From NCBI GenBank assembly GCA_963082975.1, contig OY720344.1, forward strand, positions 65,624,546-65,688,545: a DNA stretch of 64,000 bases, written 5' to 3'. Shown in pieces: positions 24,177 to 36,416 of this stretch. Source of the DNA: Labia minor (lineage: Eukaryota; Arthropoda; Insecta; Dermaptera; Spongiphoridae). The notes beneath the pieces are model-generated. The model was not told where the DNA came from. It was given only the letters and a program-made list of their open reading frames with translations, and did no database searches. Within the stretch, counting starts at the first letter, position 1. Each line of letters opens with the position of its first letter. Both the position numbers and the translations under genes were made by a program.

Positions 24177-24870
24177 CTAGCTGTTCAGTCCGCCTTGGGC
24201 GTTCTTCACATCTAGACGGGGGCTCTGCGCCCTGTACCCTATATTTAGTTGGAAGTTTATATTTAAAAGGTTTGTTCATCCAATTTGTTTCAATCAGTAT
24301 ATTACAGAAAACATTTATTTGTTTTTGTGTTCTTACTTTTAATATATTTTAATTTAATCAGTAAATTAATTATATATTATTATTGTAAATGTTATATCTA
24401 TCTATCTCTGTGCTCTACGGTAGTCGAAAGTTCTTGGCTGCAACATCCACATTTCTGAAGTGTCCCTTCATACATTGTGAATCCACTCATAATAATATCT
24501 TAATTGAAAATAAAAATCCGATTATGAGATCAAAATTAAAATTATTAATTCATATAATCTTAAAAATTAAAAGAAGTAATAATATTCGCAATGTGAATGT
24601 TTTCAGTGTTTTATAAATAGTTTAAAAAGGCCAATATTAGAAAAATAAAATTAAAAATATAATAAAATATAAATATAACATAAAAAATAAAAACATAAAC
24701 ATTCTTTGAATGACAACATGTAGATATCAAATTTTAAAAAATTAATTTCTGAGATATGCAAGAATATTGTGATGTAATTTCATCGAAAGAGGTTCAGCCA
24801 ATTTTGAGTCTATAACGCCAAAATTTCCTGCAGTTATTGAATATTGTATCCGCTTGATACATCTAATAGC
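24177..24870 (-). mobile_element. Helitron-family copy, 3' end intact
   Basis: The minus-strand 3' end is CTAG (24177-24180), preceded by a degenerate hairpin GAACGCCCAAGGCGGAC. It is inserted next to T, as Helitrons require. Rightward it carries the (ATAG)n tract, a few codons of the LINE tail (near 24420-24460) and AT-rich DNA. Near 24760-24830 it matches the subterminal region of the 16544 copy in reverse (CAATTTTGAGTCTATA). The 5' TC end is not found. Confidence 0.65.
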
Positions 24871-25260
24871 GGCTTGTAAGGCCTAAATAATTAAAAGAAA
24901 ACTATTGTTTCTGAAAATCGAAAGTGGGTTTAAATGGAACGGGATGAATCCTTAATATCTTTTGCTCGAAGGGCTAAAAAGAGGGATTAATAAAAATACG
25001 ATAGATACCTCTTCACTTCTATCGCACCTTGAAAATTGGGTGGACTGTATAAAAGGTCTTTTTAAGATATTAAAGATTCGGGATGGAGAAAAGATCGCTA
25101 AATAAAAACTGTAATCAAATTTTACAATATTTTAATTAAAATCAATTTAGCATAATAATACAAGATTAATTATATTTAGGATCACCTAAATATATATAAC
25201 AACTTAAATCTAAAATATAATATAATTCAAAGAGGAGAATAAGTCCACTTATCTGTTTGA
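24871..25260. other. AT-rich intergenic DNA, no gene seen
   Basis: No feature recognised. Confidence 0.5.
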
Positions 25261-25359
25261 CCACGGGTCAAACAAATAGCATCCAAATATCAATTGGCTT
25301 TGGAAACCCTTCGAAGTTCCAACGGATTAACTGGACCCCAACGGCTCCAACGTAGCAGA

Positions 25360-25645
25360 AATTGTCCCCCTCAAGAACCAATGGGTTTGCCCTCTCGGAA
25401 CAAATTCTGGAGCTTAGGACCGGCAGCTGAAGTCTTTGTAGCAGCGTCGACGATTCCAAATGGCACCGCGTTCAAGTTGTAAATTTGAACGGGCCAAATG
25501 CGAGCGAAACTGGCCAAGTAAGGCGTCGGCGGTCCGAAAGGCAACAATGCAGGCAAAGACAACAGCCATGTATAAACAACAACAAGACTCTTCAGAGCGC
25601 TCGGACCGCTTTTTTATGGAGATATGTAAAGGTGGGGAATGTCAC
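25360..25645 (-). pseudogene. Possible secreted-protein gene fragment, frameshifted
   Basis: This is an unusually GC-rich island. On the minus strand an ATG at about 25570 gives MAVVFACIVAFRTADALL, which looks like a signal peptide. After one frame change near 25525 the other frame reads YLASFARIWPVQIYNLNAVP, then FGIVDAATKTSAAGPKLQNL to a stop near 25371. About 50 bases upstream is a TATA-like CATAAAAAAG (about 25612-25621). The composition and layout suggest a small cuticular or secreted protein, now a pseudogene or miscalled by one base. I do not recognise the family. Confidence 0.4.
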
Positions 25646-25699
25646 TCATGAGGGGTAGTAAGGGAGGGAAGTAGTCAAACTTATTAATTTATGACAATA

Positions 25700-26010
25700 A
25701 AAATAAATATTTAAAATTGTAAATGAAATTAACTTAAAAATATTAATCTATATTATATAATTACCTAACACTAACATTTATAATTACTTAATTTAATTAA
25801 TATATAAACATAGTCGGAGGGCGGTAATTCAAATTTATTTCAATTTAGGTTCCATGCGGAACCAAATATATATTGATAAAAATAGAGGAATGTAAGAATA
25901 TTGTGATGTAATTTCATTGAAATCGGTTAAGCCAATTTTGAGTCTATACGTTTAAGGGGTGTATCTTTTATGACTAATTTTTTTTTAATTTATGTTCTTT
26001 TATATTATTT
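25700..26010. repeat. Helitron subterminal fragment in AT-rich DNA
   Basis: Bases 25885-25955 (GAATATTGTGATGTAATTTC, then CCAATTTTGAGTCTATA) match the reverse complement of about 16690-16760. The remainder is featureless. Confidence 0.45.
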
Positions 26011-26500
26011 GAATGGCGATTCGGTGAATCAACTATTAATATTATCAGCCAAACCCAATTGTATTAAATAATTAAAAAATTGTAAAATTTTTAAAGTATA
26101 TAATAATAAATTGTATAAATTTGTTAAAGGGTCGAGCGATAGCTCGGTGTCCCAGGTATTGAAATGAAAATCAATTTATTTTAATTAATTTGAAACATTT
26201 TAGGAAACAAATTTTTAATGGGTCATTTTTAGAAATCCCATTTAACAATTGTAATAAATAATTAAAAAATTGTAATATTTTTAAAGTATATAAAAATAAT
26301 TTATATAAAATTATTAATGGGTCGAGCGATAGCTCGGTGTCCCAGGTATATATTTTAACAGGCCTACTTTTCTGTTTGTATGTTATTATTTCAATGACGA
26401 TTCGGTCAATCAGGTATTAATATTAGCAGCCAAACCCAATAATAATGAATCATTTTTTTTAAATTTAATTACCGAGCGGAGGCTCGGGGTCCCGGTCCTT
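26011..26500. repeat. Hairpin-cassette array, locus B
   Basis: Hairpin modules lie at about 26011-26035, 26129-26160 and 26319-26350 (both GTCGAGCGATAGCTCGGTG), 26391-26420 and 26470-26497 (ACCGAGCGGAGGCTCGG). They are separated by the same spacers as locus A but in the opposite orientation. The boundary with GGCCTACTTTTCTGTTTG near 26360 is the reverse complement of about 9235-9260, so higher-order structure is shared between loci. Confidence 0.8.
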
Positions 26501-27500
26501 TATAATTATACCCTCTCCTATTTCGAGTTTTGAATGCAAATTAAAATTTAAAAATCACTATTTTTTATAATCATGAATGTAAATAATCTTTCTATTAAAT
26601 AAAATTAAAAGTATTTGCAGAAAGAAAGAAGAAAAATAATAAATTATTTATTATAACTATTTTTAGTTCATAAAAACTAATTTTAGATTTTTATAGAATT
26701 AAAAATTAAAAATTGATAACCAATACATATTCACCATTCTATAACTAATCAATTTAAATTTCTCATTAAGTATTTCTTTTTCAACTTTAAATTAATTAGT
26801 AAATCAATAGCATTGTTTATTTATAAATAATATCAATGAATAAAATTAATGAATAATTTAAATTAGCATATTCACTTAAATAATTTTTAATTATTTTTTT
26901 TTTAAATCTAACATATTATAATATTTATTTTACTAAACTTTGAGTAAATGGATATCTAAACCTGTAATCAGTTTTCTATTGTGATCCGACTTGGAATTGC
27001 TTTGCCTAAACTTCAGGATTAAGGCCGCTTTGTATGGTATTAAGTTCATGTAATTTGAACAAAAGGGTTCTTTTATGTCATTGCAAAGATTCCAGATTCA
27101 TAGAGACAATTATCTAATCCAACTTTGCAAATTCAGTGATCAAATTATTTATTAAATTAATAATATATTTTAAATTCTAAAATAATAAATCATATTTATT
27201 TAATAATATTCATTAGACATATTATTGTATTGATAAATGAACACTAAAAATTAAAAAATAAGTAAAATTAATAAATAATATATAATTAAATTTATTTAAA
27301 CTTTTTTCAAATTTTAACCCAGACAATAGAAATTCAATAAATAATTTATTTATTTTATCTAATATATATGTTTTAGTTCATACAAAATTTTTATGAAATT
27401 TGTGGGTAGGAAAATAAATAAATAACCTTTAATTATTCCCTTTATGTGGAGAATGGAGATTGAAAAACATGTACTTTTTCATATTAAATTCTAAATTCTC
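26501..27500. other. AT-rich intergenic DNA, no gene seen
   Basis: No gene recognised. A slightly GC-richer patch at about 26975-27110 has no clear identity. Confidence 0.5.
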
Positions 27501-27519
27501 ATTTGTGGTCATAAATCTA

Positions 27520-27800
27520 TTGGCTCATCGCATAGCGCCTGCCACCCGATTAGTCGTCGAGCGCCCCTACCACTCCGCCTAGATGACACCAGAGGGATAT
27601 AAAATACCACGAATTTGCCCAGATGGCAACATTCATTAAGTCGAGTTAAGAAGACTCCATACGAAGAACATTCAATCATTCATGATTTCAGAAGAACGAC
27701 GAAACGCACCATTCACGATTCAAGAGCCACCTTATACGAAGAACACGATTATTTCAGAAGAAGACGCTCATCAAGAAGTTTATTTTATCTTGTTTATTAA
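27520..27800 (+). promoter_or_regulatory. Promoter-like or solo-LTR-like island
   Basis: A GC-richer block (CGCCTGCCACCCGATTAGTC) is followed by GGGATATAAAATACC at about 27594-27608. About 30 bases on comes a CATTCATTAAGTCGAG start-like sequence, then two related segments with TACGAAGAACA. This is how an LTR or strong insect promoter looks, but no second LTR, primer-binding site or target duplication was found. The short frames here carry no known domain. Confidence 0.3.
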
Positions 27801-27962
27801 TTTTGAAACAAAAACGATATTTTTGCTATTATTTTTTTTTAACAAAAACGATATTATTTTTGTTACTATTTTTAACAAAATCGATATTATTTTGCTAATA
27901 TTTTTCAATAAAAACAATCTTATTTTTGCTACTTTTTTTCAACAAAAACGATATTTTATTTA
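27799..27962. repeat. Tandem repeat of about 35-40 bp units
   Basis: Four to five units of AACAAAAACGATATTATTTT followed by a T-rich tail, with small differences between units. Confidence 0.75.
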
Positions 27963-30900
27963 AAAAAACCTTCCTCGAAGCCACCAACTCTACATATATA
28001 TGAATGTAATTAAAGTAACTTAAAAAAAAAAATAACATAAAAAAAATGTAAATTTATTTATATCGTTGTCGACTCCATTTTAATATTCTCTTTGCGATGA
28101 AAACGATTCTATTTATTTTCTAAATTGAGATATAATTTCTGATTTAATTTATATTCATATCAAAGTATGAAAAGGCTATTCATTGATCAAAAGTAGTTTG
28201 TTTAATAAAAAGAAAAACAAATATTGCATTTAAATCTTTTGAAAAATATTATTTGATAATCCCCTTTAAAAAAGAGAGCATCTATAAATTATTTTTTTTC
28301 TCATAGATTCATTTAGTGATTCAGTAAAACATTATCTTACTAATATCTACAAAAGGTATATAAATGACTATATATATATATATACGTAACTTAAATCTTT
28401 TCAAAAAAAAATATATTTTTCTTCTTTTGTTATGTTATCAAAGATATCAGAATTTCTGATGAGTTTATTATATTATTTCTCATATGTCAAAAAAACTTTT
28501 CTTAAAAAGAATTATCAATTCAATAGAAAGATTTCAATTATATACAATTTCAACACTTTTTTGATGAAATTCTGATAAAAAGCCATCTTCTTTTCTTTCT
28601 ATCAAAACTTTCTTTTTATTCAAAGACTTAATTTCAATTGATTTATTTTGATAAATTAATATATTGAGTATTTTTTTAAATATATTATGTTGTGGAATAT
28701 ATTTATAGTATACAATATAAATTTGAAATAAATGGGTAAAGTTTTACAAAATATAGAAATCGTATGACTTTGTGCTCTGAATAATATTCATAAAAAGAAA
28801 AGGGAAATGTTGGCATTGTACCAATCAGGGAAACAAATGGAGATACAAATGATATCCTCAGCTTAAAATTTTAGCAAGGGTAGAGCATTCCTTCTCTTTT
28901 TTTCAAAATAACTTCGAGAAGCAAAGTTAAAAGATCAGATTAATGAGGGATTATCATTAATCGGGATTAAAATAAATTGAATAGAGAAAAACAGAATTAT
29001 ATAAAATCATTTTAGAAACGAAAAAAAATTATATAAATTTCAAAATATAATTAAAGTTTAAATTAAAGGCGGATTCTGATATATTTTTAAATTATTTTAT
29101 TTAATCTTTTGTATTATAACATTATTATATTCAAGTTAGAACTGAATTCAAACTGAAAATTACTCTAAATTAGATAGGTTAAAAAAAAAATTATTAAAGA
29201 ATTTTTTTTGAAAAATGTTTTTAGAATTTATTATTATTTATTTATTTTTTACTATTTGTTTTTTCATTAAGTAATATTTATTAATTTTTGAATTTTATAC
29301 AAAATATAGAAATTCATTAAATAACACTATATAACCTCTTCTCTCATCCTGATTCTAGATAATATAACATTTTAAATTTTTATAGTTTTGAAAATTTTCT
29401 TACGTTATTTCTTTTAGAAAAATTATGAGTGTGACAGTCATAGTATCGTTCGTGTTCCATTTTTGATTCATTTTTAGTTAAGGTTTGTAAAAATAAGTTT
29501 GCTTGTATCTATTTTATTTCAAACCCACAAAAACTTTATTAATTGCATAATAATAATAATAATTGCTCATTCTATATTTATGTATTTAATCTTTTGGTCT
29601 TTCATATTTAAATATTTCTCATCTTGTTAAATATTTCTTTTTATCTTACCTTAATCTACATTATTTGAAATTTAATCTATAAATAAAGGCATGTTGGATT
29701 TAAATAATTAGAAAGAGAACATGACATAAATTAGATAATGCAAATAAAGCCATAAACTTTAATATATTAAATATAATAAACGACTTTGAGGATCAAAAGA
29801 TGAATATATATCCAAATGTATATAACAATATTAAACAGAATATGTTTGGGTTCATTTTAATTAAAACCATCAGGGTCGTTTACCCTCCAAGAAATTCAAT
29901 ATACAAGTGTAATTTTGCTTGTAGTGCTCAAATAACTCTCTAGAAATAGAACCTCACCTTTCTTTCAATATACGACAAATTACTATCAATTTTTATTTTT
30001 TCATTTTTTAAATGAAATATTCTTTATGGATTAAATTTGAAATACAACTTTTAATTTTGGTATTAATTCTAATTATGAAAATTATTATTTTTTTATTAAT
30101 TATTCACAAGAAGAAATATATTTCTGAAAAAATAATTTAACTAGATGACTTGTATTTGTATATGTTGCTTGCATTTCATTTGAAATTAATTTTGAAACTA
30201 TTTGCATATATGTATTTATTTACAATTTATATTTGTATTCAAACATTTATCTCTATTATCAAATAACATAAACTCCGCTACATTAGATTCAAGTTTCAAT
30301 TCCATTGTGGTGTTGGTTGCATAATTTTTAGGCTGAGAGCTTTACTTACTTCATTCAAAGGCAATCAAATTTAATTGAGTGATGAAAGATTATTAAATAA
30401 ATTAATAAAATTAATATTTTTAATGTTAATTTATTAATTTATAATATAGCATTTATTGAAATTAGTAAATAAAAATTTACTTATTTTATTTTTAATAATT
30501 CTTTAAAATTTATTTATTTATTAAAAAAAAAACAAAGATTGTTTATTTCTACTTCAATGATTGATATTTTATTTGCATTGATTGATTTCATATTTTTTTG
30601 AAGGTTTGCAATTCGCGTGATAGTCGGCTTATATATAAAAATATTGATTTAACACAACATTTTTCGTTTTTAAAATTATTGAATAAATATATTAGATTTG
30701 TACGTTGTCGAGTTTTTTTTTATTTTTACAACATATAAATATTGAAAGAATGATAAAAGGAAAATGTCACTTCCATGATGGCAAATTCTCGAGTGTGAAT
30801 GACAATATCCATCAAAAGAAAGTCTAATTTAAACATGAATTTGTTAAGCAAAACCATTTATTCTAAAAACTAATTATGATTTCCAACTATATATATTTCA

Positions 30901-32200
30901 TTGCTTAAAACTTTTATTAATATATAAATAATAAAAATAATTTAAATAATGAATAATATATATTAATCATTATTTAATTTTATTATTTATATAGATATTA
31001 TCAAGAAAGGAAAATTGAGAATTAGTTTAAATTGAACGAAATTGAACGAAAATACGAGTATATTTTAATACTTATAAATGGTATAATACTATAATACATG
31101 GATAAACATAATTAGTTTTTAAATAGATAACACTTTTCCATGAAAATTCAGAATTATCAACATATATTGATATTAAAATGAAAACAAAAGATTTGTTATA
31201 TAAACATATTTTAGAAATGTTATCTATTAATTGAATTAAATTATCTATCAATGGAATTCATAAATGTAAGTGAAAAATATAAGTATCCAATATTCTTTTT
31301 TTCAATTCTTAATATGCATACATACATGTATTGTAGATTTCAAATTGTCAAAACATATGTAAACATGAAACATTTTTCGCTACTTTTGATAATTACAAAA
31401 TATTTTTATTATTTGTTTATTTTCTTTCATTTCATAAATATATTTATTATTTTTACATTTTGGTATTTTAAAAGGAATGCGAAGATATAATAAATAAGTA
31501 TGGTTGCGCTTTTACTAATAAACAAATAATAATAATAAATAATTATTATTAAATTATAATTCTCCTATATATATTATATAATATTTATTCATCTAATGAA
31601 AATAAAATTATTACATTTTAAAACCTATTTTTCTTAGTATTTTCGAGATTAAAAAAAAATATATATATAATGATTTTTATTTTTGAAAAAGTTATTTTTA
31701 ATTTTTATTTTATTAAATGAAGTGATTTTTATTTATTTATAAAATGTAGAATTCATAAAAACGTAATGTAATTCAAATCGGATGAAAGATACAATGAAAA
31801 AGATTGATTAGTATGTCATAAATAAATCCATCCGTTCAAGAACAAAGAAGGCCATCGATGGTTTTATTTATACTATTATTCCCAATGCCAAAGTCATTGA
31901 CCTATATCTATAGGTTTTTATTATAAAATAGGGATGAGTGGGATAAGAAAAAATATATTTTTATTTTTACTAATATATATATAAAATTGGAAATAAATTT
32001 TGATTTTAAATAAATAGATTATTAATATTTTAAAATTATTTTTAATTCTCTAAATAAAAATAAAATTAAAAATGATGCTTTATTTAAATATGACCGTAAG
32101 TGATTCGAAATTAGTATAAATATAAGTACTTACGTAGAATGGAAAAATTGTTATTACTATACTAAACAACCCCTGTAGTTAAGTCCGAAGGGGAGGGGAT
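27963..32200. other. Long AT-rich gene desert
   Basis: About 4.2 kb with no supportable gene, RNA or mobile element. The frame at 31251-31490 is Phe/Ile/Tyr-rich, as expected from AT-rich DNA, and shows no start context or domain. Scattered (TA)n and (ATT)n runs occur. Confidence 0.5.
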
Positions 32201-32321
32201 AACGTTGGGGAGGGCTAACTCTAGGTCCATGGAAAACATGACGAGTTAAATCGGGGATTCACTTAACGATCTCCATTCATCATTTCTGGCACTTGATTTA
32301 AACCTGTTTATTTTTTTCCAG

Positions 32322-32455
32322 GGCGCCGACGCTGGGCCGCCCTCTCGCCACACTGACGCCGCGGACGCTGAGAGTCCAGCGAGAGGCCCGCATGGCCTCG
32401 GTAATGCGCAGGCGCAGTACTCTAACTATTGGACGTCAACAAAGGCACCTGCACG
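32322..32455 (+). other. Isolated GC/CpG-rich exon-like island
   Basis: It is preceded by a textbook polypyrimidine-AG acceptor (TTTATTTTTTTCCAG ending at 32321). The block is strongly CpG-rich and open in two plus frames. Possible donors are GTAATG at 32401 and GTCAGT at 32456. One frame reads RRRSTLTIGRQQRHLHGQ. TGCGCAGGCGCA at about 32405-32416 is one base from the NRF-1/erect-wing palindrome. It may be an exon of a long gene, or a CpG promoter. The product is not recognised. Confidence 0.35.
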
Positions 32456-32459
32456 GTCA

Positions 32460-33045
32460 GTGTTAACCCCCTCCCATTATGACAGTACCATTACACACTT
32501 AATTAGCTTAATTATATGAACTTCTATTTTTACCTTTAGACTTTTAGCTTTTTTATATCAATCTATTCTTACTATAGTGGAACAAAATCTATATTAGGTA
32601 TATATAGGAACTTGAATATTGTCCATTAAAATGTATTAAGTGTTTTTTGAAATGGAGAATCGATCTTATGGGTCTTGTTGATGGGAAATATCATTTTAAT
32701 TAGTTTTTTCTTAATTAAGGTAATTAATAACAGGTGTCAATAAATATTCAAATCAAAACATTACAATCATTCATCAATGTAATAATTTGATAATAATTAT
32801 TATTAACATTATAATGTTATATGTATAAAATTTTATAATTGATGATTTCATTTAAAATTCCTATTTAAGAATATCAATTAAAATATTTATAATAATATAA
32901 TTTAATATTATTATTTTATTGATAATTAAAACAGAAACTTTAAAATTAATTAAATTATTTCGATGATAGTTGATTATATTAGCAATTAATATAAAAATTT
33001 CTTTTATATTTTTTATAATTGTAGTTATTGCTAGATTAATAATAA
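32460..33045. other. AT-rich intergenic DNA, no gene seen
   Basis: No feature recognised. Confidence 0.5.
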
Positions 33046-33289
33046 CTAGCTGCTCCGAGCGCCTTTGGCGCTCTTCACACCTAGACGGGGGCTCCGCCCC
33101 CTGTACCCCCGAGTGATACACAGTATTTGGTTGAAAGTCTGTATGTAAAAGGTTTTCATCCATTTTGTTTCAATCAGTATAAGAAGATGAGACATGTATT
33201 TGTTTTCTTGTAAAATATATTTTAATTTAATCAGTAAATTAATTATATATTATTATTGTATATGTTATATTTATCTAACTCTGTGTCTC

Positions 33290-34140
33290 TACAATTTTCG
33301 AAAGTTCTTAGCCGCAGCATCCACATTTCTCTAAGCGTCCCTATCCTGAGCTACAACCAAATCCTACCCTGTCCGATCTCTCCCATGTCCCTTCCTTCAT
33401 TGTCCACCCACCTTGGTCCTTGGTCTTCCACCGGATGTTTCCCAATCGGTTTCTCCCAATTTCTAGTTTCTCCAATTCCAACCACGTCCCCTTCCCATCC
33501 CAGACTTCTCGATTTTATAACCTTAACTATATCTGGACATTATTTCTCGTTATGCCATCTCCGCCATCCCCCTGTGACCTCATCTTCTTTTGGCCTATAA
33601 ATGCTGCGAACAATATTAATCTCACAAATACTCTAAATCTACTCTCGTCTCCCAGAGTCATCGATAGGGTGACCAAACGTCCCGTATTTAGGTGCTCTGT
33701 CCCAAAAATGTCTTCTGGACACCCTACTGTCCCGTTTTTTCAATATTTAGGACATTTAGTAATTTTTTTCAAAATTTTTTCAATTTAGTTCTAAAAAAAA
33801 GGTATACCGTTTGTCCCGGTTTGGTGTTTTCGAAATATGGACACCCTAGTCATCGATCAACATGAAAAATAATTGTTTTATATATTTTAATTTTTATCCT
33901 CTTTGATGAGATAAGCCCCTTTACTGCATAATAACAGGCGTTACTCAATTACAACGTCGATTTAAATTCTTCTCGAATATTGTTATTCTTCGTGATTAGA
34001 GATCTTAAGTATTTAAATATTTATACTTTTTCAAATTCTACATTTTGTATCTTAATTGTACGTAAGTCGTATCCGTATCATAATTCTTGAATTTTTTTGT
34101 TTAATTACATTTCGGTTGATTTTTCCCCAATTTCTGTAAT
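33290..34140 (-). pseudogene. LINE reverse-transcriptase C-terminal fragment inside the Helitron
   Basis: Minus-strand codons across several frames resemble the end of arthropod LINE polymerases, with RPRTK (the GRPRTRW block) near 33430 and AQDRDA, then AAAKNFR, near 33300-33345. The part beyond the nested MITE (33850-34140) matches 41370-41660, which reads as RT sequence (LISSKLL, IYKTIILSVVLYECETWS). It is extensively mutated. Confidence 0.6.
33665..33848. mobile_element. 184-bp hAT-type MITE with perfect 8-bp duplication
   Basis: TAGGGTGACCAAACGTCCCG at the left and GACACCCTA at the right form the terminal repeats. GTCATCGA flanks it on both sides (33657-33664 and 33849-33856). The related LINE tail near 41140 and 41330 lacks it, which supports a recent insertion. 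Confidence 0.85.
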
Positions 34141-34312
34141 CACATGTCTCCTCTTCCAGTCCAATTCATTTACCTGGCTTAAGAAATTTTTTAAAATTTT
34201 AAATAGAGGGAGAGAGAGAGGTTCTAATTATATATATATATATATATATCTGTTTCTATGACAACAAAAAAGTAAACAAATTACATTCATACAACCTCCT
34301 TTATATATATTT

Positions 34313-35243
34313 CTGGAAAATGGAACACCCACAGCTCAGCTCAGGAGTTACCTAAGATTCTAATTTCTTTTTTATTTTTCATCATTTGAGGTATCCTTCA
34401 CCTCAGAAAAATTTGGTTACCTTACTCCTTGTAGTTTAGGCTCTGGAGTTTTTTGCGTACAGACGGACACTAGCGTATTAAATATATAGATTTCATATAT
34501 TCATTGTTGAACATTGCATGAATTCTTATTAAAAATTTTCTATCAATTAATTTAGGTTTTTTGAATATATAAATTTATTGGTTATTTGTAAAAATGAAGG
34601 TAATTATGAGATAATTATAAGAATAGTAAAATAGAAGAAATTCATAATATAATTAGTCCAGTTAATTTATTGATATATTCGCTCGGTGAACCAGGTATAC
34701 ATAAAATCTTCTAAAATTCATAAATGTTTAGAAACCATTAAATATTTGTTTTTCTATTTTAAATGCCAAAGCCTAATATTGTCACAAGTTTAAAATAAAA
34801 TAAATTAAAAAATTTTAAAAATTTATATATGAATATTTTACAATTATTATAAATCAGCGGTCAGAGAACACTTTTGAACATTACATCAAGATATTTTTTA
34901 GAAAGTTGTCCCTACATTCTGAAAAGCTAAAAAAGCATTATAAATTATTATTATTTATAAATTAGAATTTAAATGATGTCATGAAATCATTTATATATAT
35001 AAACATTAACATATTGAAAAATTATTGATTAATTTCAATTTTTGAATTATTTTTTTTTCACAAAGGTCGAAATTTCTTTATTATAAGCCAATATGACCTG
35101 TCATACTGGGACTGCTTATTTGGTAACTTTTATTAATATCTTTTTAAATTTTTTAAACTTTTATTATAATTTAACGATTTTGAATTTCTGGAAAATTTAT
35201 TAAGTTAAATATTATAAAAAAGCTCTTACTTTTGAATATCATA
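34313..35243. repeat. AT-rich DNA with a hairpin-cassette fragment
   Basis: A single cassette half (CGCTCGGTGAACCAGGTAT, about 34679-34697) lies in AT-rich sequence. A GC-richer patch at 34320-34460 ends with ACAGACGGACACTAGCG and resembles a repeat tail. No gene seen. Confidence 0.5.
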
Positions 35244-35475
35244 TAAAAAAATCTAGAGTATCTATTCGACTATTTCGCAAATTTGAATTGGATTAATTAA
35301 CATATATTATATTTGAATTAATTTAATTAATTAAATTATAAATTAAAATTAATAAATATTTATTAAACCAGCACGTGTTTGGCTATTTGTTGCTGGTGCG
35401 TGATTGCTAGTAAACGTGTTAAAAAATTAATTCCGGTACTTTCAGTGATTCAATGAAACTTAAATTCTAGTACCG
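35244..35475 (-). repeat. R3 dispersed element, truncated copy
   Basis: Matches the end of R3 from ATCTAGAGTATCTATTCGAC through ATTCCGGTACTTTCAGTG. The remainder is missing. Confidence 0.65.
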
Positions 35476-35559
35476 GCGGTCAAAGTTGAAAATTATAATT
35501 ATATTATAACTACTGTAATTTGTGTTATTATAATGTAAAATTATAAAGAAAAAATGTTT

Positions 35560-35890
35560 AGACATTATTGTAGACATTTTCATTCTGTAAATTAAATAAT
35601 TTTATTTCATTTAAATAAATATCTATTTTTAAATATTTTTTGCTCTCTATATTATTTATCTAATTCTCACAATATATTAAGATCATGTAAATTGGAATTA
35701 TTTATACAATTTTGTGATAAATATGAATAAAAGTTCGTTGATAGTAATGCTTCCTAGCATCCCCAGATGTTTTAATTATTTATTACAATTGGGTTTGGCT
35801 GATAATATTAATACTCGATTCACTGAATCACCATTCAAATAATTTAAAAGAACAAAAATTAAAAAAAAAATAGTCATAAAACAAACACCC
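35560..35890. repeat. Shared spacer plus hairpin cassette, locus D
   Basis: Bases 35570-35690 are the reverse complement of about 56530-56670 (GTTTAGACATTATTGTAGAC in this copy). A degenerate cassette at about 35796-35845 follows (GGGTTTGGCTG, ATTCACTGAATCACCATTCA). The pairing of this spacer with a cassette at two distant loci means both belong to one larger repeat. Confidence 0.65.
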
Positions 35891-35898
35891 CTTAAACG

Positions 35899-36003
35899 TT
35901 ATCAGATATATTTAAATTATTTGAAATTGTTTATGTAGCTGGAAATTAATTTATTTCAAACTGTCGGTCAGTTCTGCGCCTGGCCACATGTCAACTTATT
36001 GAT
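35899..36003 (-). repeat. R1 dispersed element, end fragment
   Basis: Contains TTTCAAACTGTCGGTCAGTTC and CCTGGCCACATGTCAACTTA, the terminal part of R1 in reverse orientation. Confidence 0.65.
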
Positions 36004-36005
36004 AT

Positions 36006-36416
36006 CTACATGTTGTCATTCAAAGATGTTTATGTTTTTATTTTTTATGATATATTTATATTTATATTTTATTATATTTTTAATTTAATTTTTCTAATAT
36101 TGGTCTTTTTAAATTATTTATAAAACACTGAAAACATTCAAGATTATATGAATAAATAATTTTAATTTTGATCTCATAATTGGATTTTTATTTTCAAGAA
36201 AGTAAGATATTATTATGGGTGGATTCACAATATATGAAGGGACACTTCGAGAAATGTGGATGTTGCGGCCAAGAACACAGAGATAGATAGATATAACATT
36301 TATAATAATAATATATAATTAATTTACTGATTAAATTAAAATATATTAAAAGAAAGAACACAAAAACAAATAAATGTTTTATCTAATATACTGATTGAAC
36401 AGCTAGTATATAATAT
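36006..36416 (+). mobile_element. Helitron-family copy, hairpin deleted
   Basis: Collinear with the reverse of 24177-24720, from GATATCTACATGTTGTCATT through the (ATAG)n tract to GATTGAACAGCTAG, ending at CTAG 36413-36416 and followed by T. The GC-rich palindromes next to the end are missing. Confidence 0.65.

Larger units (their letters stand above)
33046..34312 (-). mobile_element. Helitron-family copy with intact 3' hairpin
   Basis: On the minus strand the 3' end is the perfect hairpin GAGCGCCAAAGGCGCTC, then GGAGCAG and CTAG (33046-33049), followed by T. This is the diagnostic Helitron arrangement. A second palindrome GGGGGCTCCGCCCCC lies just inside. Next come the (ATAG)n-like tract, a decayed LINE reverse-transcriptase tail (about 33290-33660), a nested hAT MITE, more LINE-like sequence, and a 5' end resembling TATATATATAAAGGAGG near 34312. 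There the first two bases (TC) are not preserved. Confidence 0.75.

Noticed and set aside
25294..25651. Plus-strand frames over the GC-rich island at 25.4 kb
   Set aside because: The minus strand gives the more plausible signal peptide and TATA arrangement; the plus frames have no such context.
28450..28490. CTGATGAG as a hammerhead ribozyme core
   Set aside because: No GAAA and stem arrangement follows at the required spacing.
31251..31490. Open frame of 79 codons, hydrophobic
   Set aside because: Phe/Ile/Tyr richness is expected from TTT/ATT/TAT-rich sequence; no signal-anchor architecture or upstream promoter.
33256..33788. Two plus-strand open frames of 114 and 122 codons
   Set aside because: They are antisense to a decayed LINE tail and run into the hAT MITE at 33665; no protein-like features.
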